Origin: Dimorphilus gyrociliatus
Lineage: Eukaryota; Annelida; Polychaeta; Dinophilidae
Assembly (NCBI GenBank): GCA_904063045.1
Contig: CAJFCJ010000193.1
Location: forward strand, 24,032 to 49,717
Direction of reading: 5' to 3'
Length of the DNA stretch: 25,686 nucleotides
Shown here piece by piece: positions 20,124-25,686 of this stretch. Position 1 is the first letter of the stretch, and each line of letters starts with the position of its first letter. The notes under the pieces are model-generated. The model was given only the letters and a program-made list of their open reading frames with translations. It ran no database searches and was not told the origin of the DNA. Position numbers and translations under genes: made by a program.

Positions 20124-23100
20124 TTATTTTTTTTGTAAAAGTCTTCTCAACAATAGGCCTGATCTTTTAATATCTTCCCTTGAGAGAGATTTTGACCAGG
20201 CAGATGATGTTTTAAAACTGATAAAATAGTCTTCTTGTTCAAAAATAATTGCTTTGTAATCAATTGCCTCATTCAAACAGAAAAAATATTCATGACAAAA
20301 TTCAACAGCAGTAAATATATTAAAAGCTATATTCTTTAAATTTGATGGACTCAACATTTCTTTATCAAAGTTTGCTAATGTTTTAGAGTCATTTGGAGAA
20401 TTTTCAAAGAGAATTTTTTTTGAGAAAGCATTCTTATAAAAACTAAAATCTAAAGAAAAATAGCAAATTTTTTTTTACTGGGACAACAACTGGTAGAGAA
20501 AACAAGTAAAATATTTACATTTTTCACCAATTTCTAATTCTAATTTTTGTTTTTTGTTTTTTCTGAAGAAATTAATTAAAATAAATTGAAAATTTTTAAA
20601 TTTTCTAATTTTACCTGTGTCGTTTAACTATTTCTTTGACTTCTGAAATTGTATAACAATATGGATTCAAAATAGAATTTAAAGGTAGGCAAAACATCAT
20701 TAACCAAGCGTATAGATCATTAGGAATATTCACATCAATTATAATTGATACTAATCCTGATGTTGCATTATCAAAAGAGTGAAAAAAGATAAAAAAAGAC
20801 CTACCTAAACCTGACATAGGAAACCATATTATTGCATTAGATAATGCAATAAAGAAAATACTACTCTTCACAGTAAAACTAGTTTTTTTGGCATAAGAAA
20901 ATTTTCCATCTCTAATAATTAAAAGTGACCACATTTTTATATAAACAATAGATATTGCCAATGTAATAACAAATTGAAAGCAACTTTGAAATAGAAAAGA
21001 AAAAATCCATCCTTCAACTTTTAGACTTCTAATAAAAAAATTTATACAAATTGGAAAATTTGAATAATAGTCCTGAAAAAAAAATTAAGTATATAATAGA
21101 AATGACAATAAATAGAACAATCTACTTTGTAATAGATTAAAGGAAATAATGAACCAAGCAATGAGATGAAGCCAAAAATGATCATAATACCAAATACTAT
21201 TACCAAATTATCAAAATATTTTCTAAAAGGATATTTAATGACAAGATATCTTTCAAGAGAAATTATAAATATTATTAATGAAGATAGAGTTAATGAAAAT
21301 GAAATCATAAATCCAATTGCATTACAAGTAGTACTTTTCCTCCATATTCCATCAATCATGAAATATTTCCCTTTAAATTGTTCATTCTTTATTGCCAAGA
21401 TAATAACTTGAATGCTAGTCAATAAATCACTTAATGGTAATATAATTAAAAAAAGATGAGATTTTCTCTTAAATCTAAAAATTCTAAACATAATTGACAA
21501 TATATTTCCAATAGCTCCAAAGGTACTTATCAACCAACAGAACACTTTCAATATATCTGAAGCTAAGATATCTGAACAAGAAATATACAAAGCACTAGAA
21601 GGATAACAATTAAATGGGTGTTGAATTTTATGCCAAAAATAACAACAATATGAAAAATATTGACTGGAAACTAATTGAATAGAATTTAAATATTTAAAAA
21701 CATCTAATGTTTCTAAATGTATTTTTGAATAATTCAAAATTAAATTGGTTAGTTTGTGAAAGCTAGAGAAACTATTTTGTTCAAAATTTGTAATAAAACA
21801 ATTTTTAATGATTAAATGTGTTAAATGGATATTCTTGTAAAAATGTCTGTTACTGATGTAGTGTAATGACACATTGTCAATTTGGATAAAGAGAATATTG
21901 GGAAAAATCTCAAATGAAAAATCATCTATATCATTTGTATCAATATTTTGCAATGAAACATTTTGAGTAATTGCCATTGGTTTTCTATTAAAGTATTTTG
22001 AAAATTCAATATTCATATTTTGAATTTGAACTGTGATAAGATTAGGAAATACATTATTAAAGAATATTTCATTTATACTTGAGCTATTAATTCTAAGTAT
22101 ATAAATATTTTTAAACATTGAAGTATTCTGGAAAGCAATTATTGCATAATTTATAATTAAAGTTTTGTAATGTGAACTTTGTATCTTGTCAGCAAATTGA
22201 AGTTTTAAATGTTTATTTGTATTATTACAAATGATTGATTTACTTTTAATGTGTAAATCACAGGAAATGTTGAACTCAACAATTGAACATTCAAGTTCAT
22301 CACTGCCATCTGAGCAATCAATGAATTTATTGCAAACTTTATCCAAAGGAATGAATATATTAAATTTTTCACATTTAAAGAAATCTTTTAGTATGAAATT
22401 TTCTAAAAAAATTAAAATTTCAACAATTTGTAGTTTTTATGATAAAATGGTATGAAAAGGTAAACATCTAACATATCCAGAACACTTCAAATCGATATAT
22501 AATATATTAGGACAAGTAAGGCAAACAGAAAGGGCTTTTGGCAATGACACCTTCTAGAGTAAGCAATACTTTAAGATATAAGACACCCTTACAAGAGACT
22601 CACAGAAAGACATTTACCAAGAAAAAGTAGGACTGTGAGAAGGCTTAAAAGAAATTAGGAGAGGGTGACAGCTGGGAAGATTTTAAATGAATTAGAGATA
22701 GCTGTAGGTCTTAAGACAATTCAGAGGGAGGTGAAATGGCAAAAGAGAATACAAGAAAGTGTTGATCTCACACCTAAAAACAATGCTGTTTGAACACTAT
22801 CTGTGATAACTTAGAATGGTCCAGAGTGATTTTTACAGATGAGGCTAAATTCTCACTGAGGACTTCGGGACCTGGACAAATAAAAGCAGAAATGACAGCA
22901 GATTGAAGAAAAATATGGGCAGGGGTGGAGTAATGGTTTGGGGACTAATAAACTCATATGGGGGTTTTTGAGGTTTGATTTTTTAGTTGTTTACTTTATT
23001 ACCGCAATCATTTTCATCATCTCCAAGTCTACAATGTCTAATATTATCGCACAGCAGATTTATTGGTATACAGTAGCCATCTTCTTTACATTTGTATGTT

Positions 23101-23590
23101 CCATGTTTACATTTATAATCAATGCATTGGTATTGATAATGGATTAGATTAACAAGAGGTAAAACTATTCCATTTAGGATGTCGTAATAAAGGTAGCAAT
23201 CATCCTTCGATTTTGAACAGTCTGTAAACAAAACTGGTAAGGTAAAAAATATTCTTTGTCGCCTTCTTTTCTACCCTCTTCGCCTTGTTTGGAACACAAC
23301 TTTGACATTTCATCGCTGCTATCATCGCATTTAAAATTTTTATTACATGTTTCTTTGTTTGGTATGCATTTCTTATTGTCGCAATGAAATAGATTTTTTT
23401 GACAATACTCTTTCAAAATGAATGTTTTCAACAATGTTTTAAAGAATTAAAAAAAAATTATTTTACTATTTTCTCCATTTGGTATGATATTTTTACAAAT
23501 TTCATCAGAAAGGTCTAAACAATTTGGTTGTGCATCACAAAATTTTTCCGGGTACAGGAGAAAACGTCCACTGGAGAAAACGTCCACTGT
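20124..23590 (-). CDS. LDLa - LRR - 7TM receptor, relaxin-receptor/GRL101-like (5' end not seen)
   Basis: Inferred exons on minus are about 23590-23467 (part of an LDLa, FCDAQPNCLDLSDEIC), 23409-23275 (LDLa), 23221-23003 (LDLa), 22402-21126, 21072-20615 and 20442-20124. Introns are 57, 53, 600, 53 and 172 nt, all GT...AG. LDLa junctions are phase 1, and the five last exons give one open frame of 801 codons. The fourth exon holds another LDLa (CNKFIDCSDGSDELEC), degenerate LRRs, the LGR hinge (SYCCYFW...SALYISCSDIL) and TM1-4 with LPLSD in TM2 and LERY after TM3. The next exon has an ECL2 of LGR type (YYSNFPICINFFIR), TM5-7 and NPYCY. The product is a plasma-membrane receptor for a probable peptide ligand. 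AATAAA overlaps the stop codon. The signal peptide and first exons were not found. Confidence 0.85.
22530..22970 (+). mobile_element. Decayed Tc1/mariner element inside the receptor intron
   Basis: Plus-strand frames, broken by stops and shifts, show an HTH-like part (RTVRRLKRN...VTAGKILNEL), then WSRVIFTDEAKFSLRTSGPG and GRGGVMVWGLINSYG. The last two match the DDE region of Tc1-like transposases (IFTDESKF, VMVWG). It lies antisense within the 600-nt intron between 23003 and 22402, which explains why this intron is ten times longer than its neighbours. Confidence 0.8.
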
Positions 23591-23643
23591 TTGGAGAAAA
23601 CGTCCACTGCTTGGAGAAAACGTCCACTGGAGAAAACGTCCAT
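23557..23643 (+). repeat. Five-copy 16-bp tandem repeat
   Basis: Unit GGAGAAAACGTCCACT occurs at 23557, 23573, 23593, 23613 and 23629. The first two and last two are head to tail without spacer, and the others are separated by GTTT or GCTT. On the receptor strand the unit reads AGTGGACGTTTTCTCC, so each junction yields TTTTCTCCAG, a good 3' splice-site match. It sits where the first half of an LDLa would be expected. Confidence 0.85.
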
Positions 23644-23825
23644 TATAAAACTTCAAAGTAAGATATAAGATATTTGATAGATGGAGTTTTTAGAGCAATT
23701 TGACAGGAAAAAATGAATAATAAGAATTACAAATATTTAAATATTAATATATTGATTAAGTAAAAAGAAGCAATATAACAAGAATGATTGACAACAGTGT
23801 AACAACATTAAAGAATAAAGGTATT

Positions 23826-25686
23826 TTAAACTGGTGAATAAATGTCAGAAGCTTTATCAAGTAAGTCCAGGGAGGTAATTGAGGCAATTTCAAATTGTTC
23901 CCATAAGCTGAATATTTTGCTCTGAATATTCTGATATGCTTTTCTTTGCTGTCTACAAATTTTCTTTTCACTCAGTAATTTTTTATATAGCTTTATCAGA
24001 TCAGCTTCTCTTTTCAGTTCATCTAAAAGCAAATAGAATGCAGTGTTAGAGCAAAGATTCTTGTTAAGCCTGTGATGCCATCCTTCAAGATCATTATTTG
24101 TCCTTATAGCCTCACCATAAACAGACCATACCTCTGGTTTATAAAATCCATTTATCCATTGTGTCTCAATGTACTCCAATAGAGACTTCATTTCAATAGG
24201 ACTTATTTCTTTAATAGTCTTAAATGTTGGTTCTATCAGATCAGAGGGCAGGAATGGTAATGCCATTAATTTCTTCATGATTCTATATTCAGCTTTTTTC
24301 TCCTTGTACATCTTACATAATCCTAATTCCTGGAAATAAATATGTCAGTTCTATCTAGACCTCAAATACTAAATTAAAGTATTACTTGAATCTTTCTGTA
24401 TATTGCCTGTGTCCAGTGAAAAACACACCCTTTAATGTTTGCTTCAGGATAAGTGAATGATAGTGCTTTCCAAATAGCTTTTTCAAAGTCTACAACAACT
24501 TTTTTGGGGCTATGCCCATTTGTTAAATCTTGTATTGCCTGTTAATTTAATAAATTAGATTATTCAATTTAAAATGCAAAATTATTGTACCTTAAATAAT
24601 TTCTTGTAGGCTGTCTTTCTCTTGGATCCCATAAAAGCAAAAGCCATTGGAATTTGTTTTATTTCTCCATTTTTTTTTATAAATCCATGAATAGAAAAAA
24701 GTTGATAAAAAGGGTCTTTCACACATTTAAATGTGCCATCCATAAACCATATTTTGCCTTTAGATAATAATTCAATTTGCTTTGTAGTTGAAAATATTAG
24801 TATTCTATCATTCTCCATTTGTATATCCATTTGTAAAAAATCATCAGGAATAAAAGTTTTAGCCAAGTTGAAGTGAATACTTTGAGGTTCAGCTGGTCTA
24901 AACTTCTTTCTTGTCCAGTTTGCCAGTCTTGTACAATTATCTAGAGATGGAATAACTTCACCAGAACTACAATGTTTCACCAGAACATCTTCAGCTAAAC
25001 ATTTTCCTGAACTACTGATATCTTTATTACAAGCATTTTTTAGTTCATTCCTAATCATTATTTTTTGTTCCAAATCAGGTACTCTTTCATGAGAATGGGA
25101 TAACTTTCCAGGATAAAAACTGTTCCCATGCTGACTAACTGTTGCTGAACATTTGTGTCTTTTGTTCCTAACACTGCATATCCAGAATGTTGTCTTGTTT
25201 CTTTTTTCTTTAATATTGTAGCAGAAATTGTTGAAAAGTAGCAAATCTTTTCCTTTCTGGCTCATTCCCTTTAAGATTTTAAATGAATAACTTTCTTTCT
25301 CACAATCTGATTTTGGAGAAACTATAAATGAAACTTCCATCATATTATTTTGCTGAGCTGGAAGATCTTCAACTAAAACATTGTGTGATTCCATAATACT
25401 GCCATTTGTATCATTTCCACTTGAATTTCCACAATGATTTTCACAAACAATAGTTTGCTCATTTCTATTATTTGCTGTATCAAAATTTGGTGTTTGTCTT
25501 ATTTCTTCATTAGCAGATGCACTAGAAGGTAGCCTTTGAAGTGCAACAATGCATTTCTTCATTGATATGTCACAGCAAATGTTACAATAAAATGATTGAT
25601 CTGTGAAAAAATATAAAAACATATTTGTAAGGAAGGATAGTGACAAAAAACTTAAACAAACCTTTATAATCCAAACATTTTTTATG
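23826..25686 (-). CDS. FLYWCH zinc finger + MULE transposase-like protein, multi-exon, 5' end outside window
   Basis: Exons on minus are >25686-25662 (partial), 25600-24591, 24538-24386 and 24329-23826, with introns of 61, 52 and 56 nt. The joined frame is open to TAA at 23828-23826. The N-terminal part has a Cys-rich segment (CNICCDISMKKC) and an acidic, low-complexity stretch. A FLYWCH-type zinc finger follows (SYSFKILKGM...FWICSVRNKRHKC...H-SH). The MULE catalytic core has Asp in FMDGTFK, Asp in VVDFEKA, CVFHWTQA and Glu in NNDLEGWH. This fits a complete DDE core of mutator-like transposases. No CpG dinucleotide was seen in the whole 1.86 kb, yet there is no stop or frameshift. It could be a live element or a domesticated transposase. 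Terminal inverted repeats cannot be checked because the 5' end is outside. Confidence 0.85.

Noticed and set aside
21061-21125. Read-through of the receptor frame to a stop at 21042
   Set aside because: Removing a 53-nt GT...AG intron (21125-21073) restores a typical LGR second extracellular loop and TM5. The read-through frame ends without TM5-7.
23557-23643. CRISPR-like spacing of short repeats
   Set aside because: Spacers are 0-4 nt and the genome is eukaryotic. It is a plain tandem repeat.

Overview
This window comes from an animal nuclear genome. Introns are short (about 45-62 nt, GT...AG), the DNA is AT-rich, and the proteins are metazoan: an NLR-type NACHT-LRR protein, secreted proteins combining peritrophin-A (CBM14), thrombospondin type 1 and C1q-like domains, a relaxin-receptor-like LDLa/LRR/7TM receptor, a FLYWCH-MULE transposase-like gene and Tc1/mariner debris. 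An invertebrate is most likely. I cannot fix the phylum from the sequence.

Layout. (1) 1-4533, minus: one open reading frame of at least 1511 codons for an NLR with a possible CARD-like N-terminus, a NACHT ATPase and about 22 LRRs, running off the left edge. (2) 4534-6377: intergenic, with a duplicated segment of about 160-210 bp. (3) 6378-13417, plus: three tandem paralogues (A, B, C) of a secreted protein. Each has a tiny signal-peptide exon, a 55-62 nt phase-1 intron and one large exon encoding CBM14-CBM14-TSP1 followed by three C1q-like domains. C is cut by a 10-N gap at 13418-13427. (4) 13428-19470: four decayed relatives, namely D (plus), E (plus fragment), F (plus, nearly complete) and G (minus, a near-copy of A). 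(5) 19471-20123: a Tc1 fragment and a dispersed repeat. (6) 20124-about 23590, minus: a GRL101/RXFP-like receptor with LDLa modules, LRRs and 7TM, whose 600-nt intron holds a Tc1 relic. (7) 23826-25686, minus: an intact multi-exon FLYWCH + MULE transposase-like gene running off the right edge.

The most striking points are the repeated secreted architecture (chitin-binding modules, TSP1, then three C1q-like modules in one chain and no collagen stretch), beside an NLR, and a sharp change in CpG density at the N gap. Left of the gap CpG is common. Right of it CpG is nearly absent, and three of the four stop codons in pseudogene G are CGA to TGA changes. This suggests methylation-driven decay of half of the cluster, although an assembly misjoin at the gap is a live alternative. 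A plausible reading is a tandem array of chitin- or mucus-surface recognition proteins (TATA-driven, secreted, C1q-type binding heads) evolving by birth and death, next to a cytosolic innate sensor. The functional link to the NLR is inference from position only.
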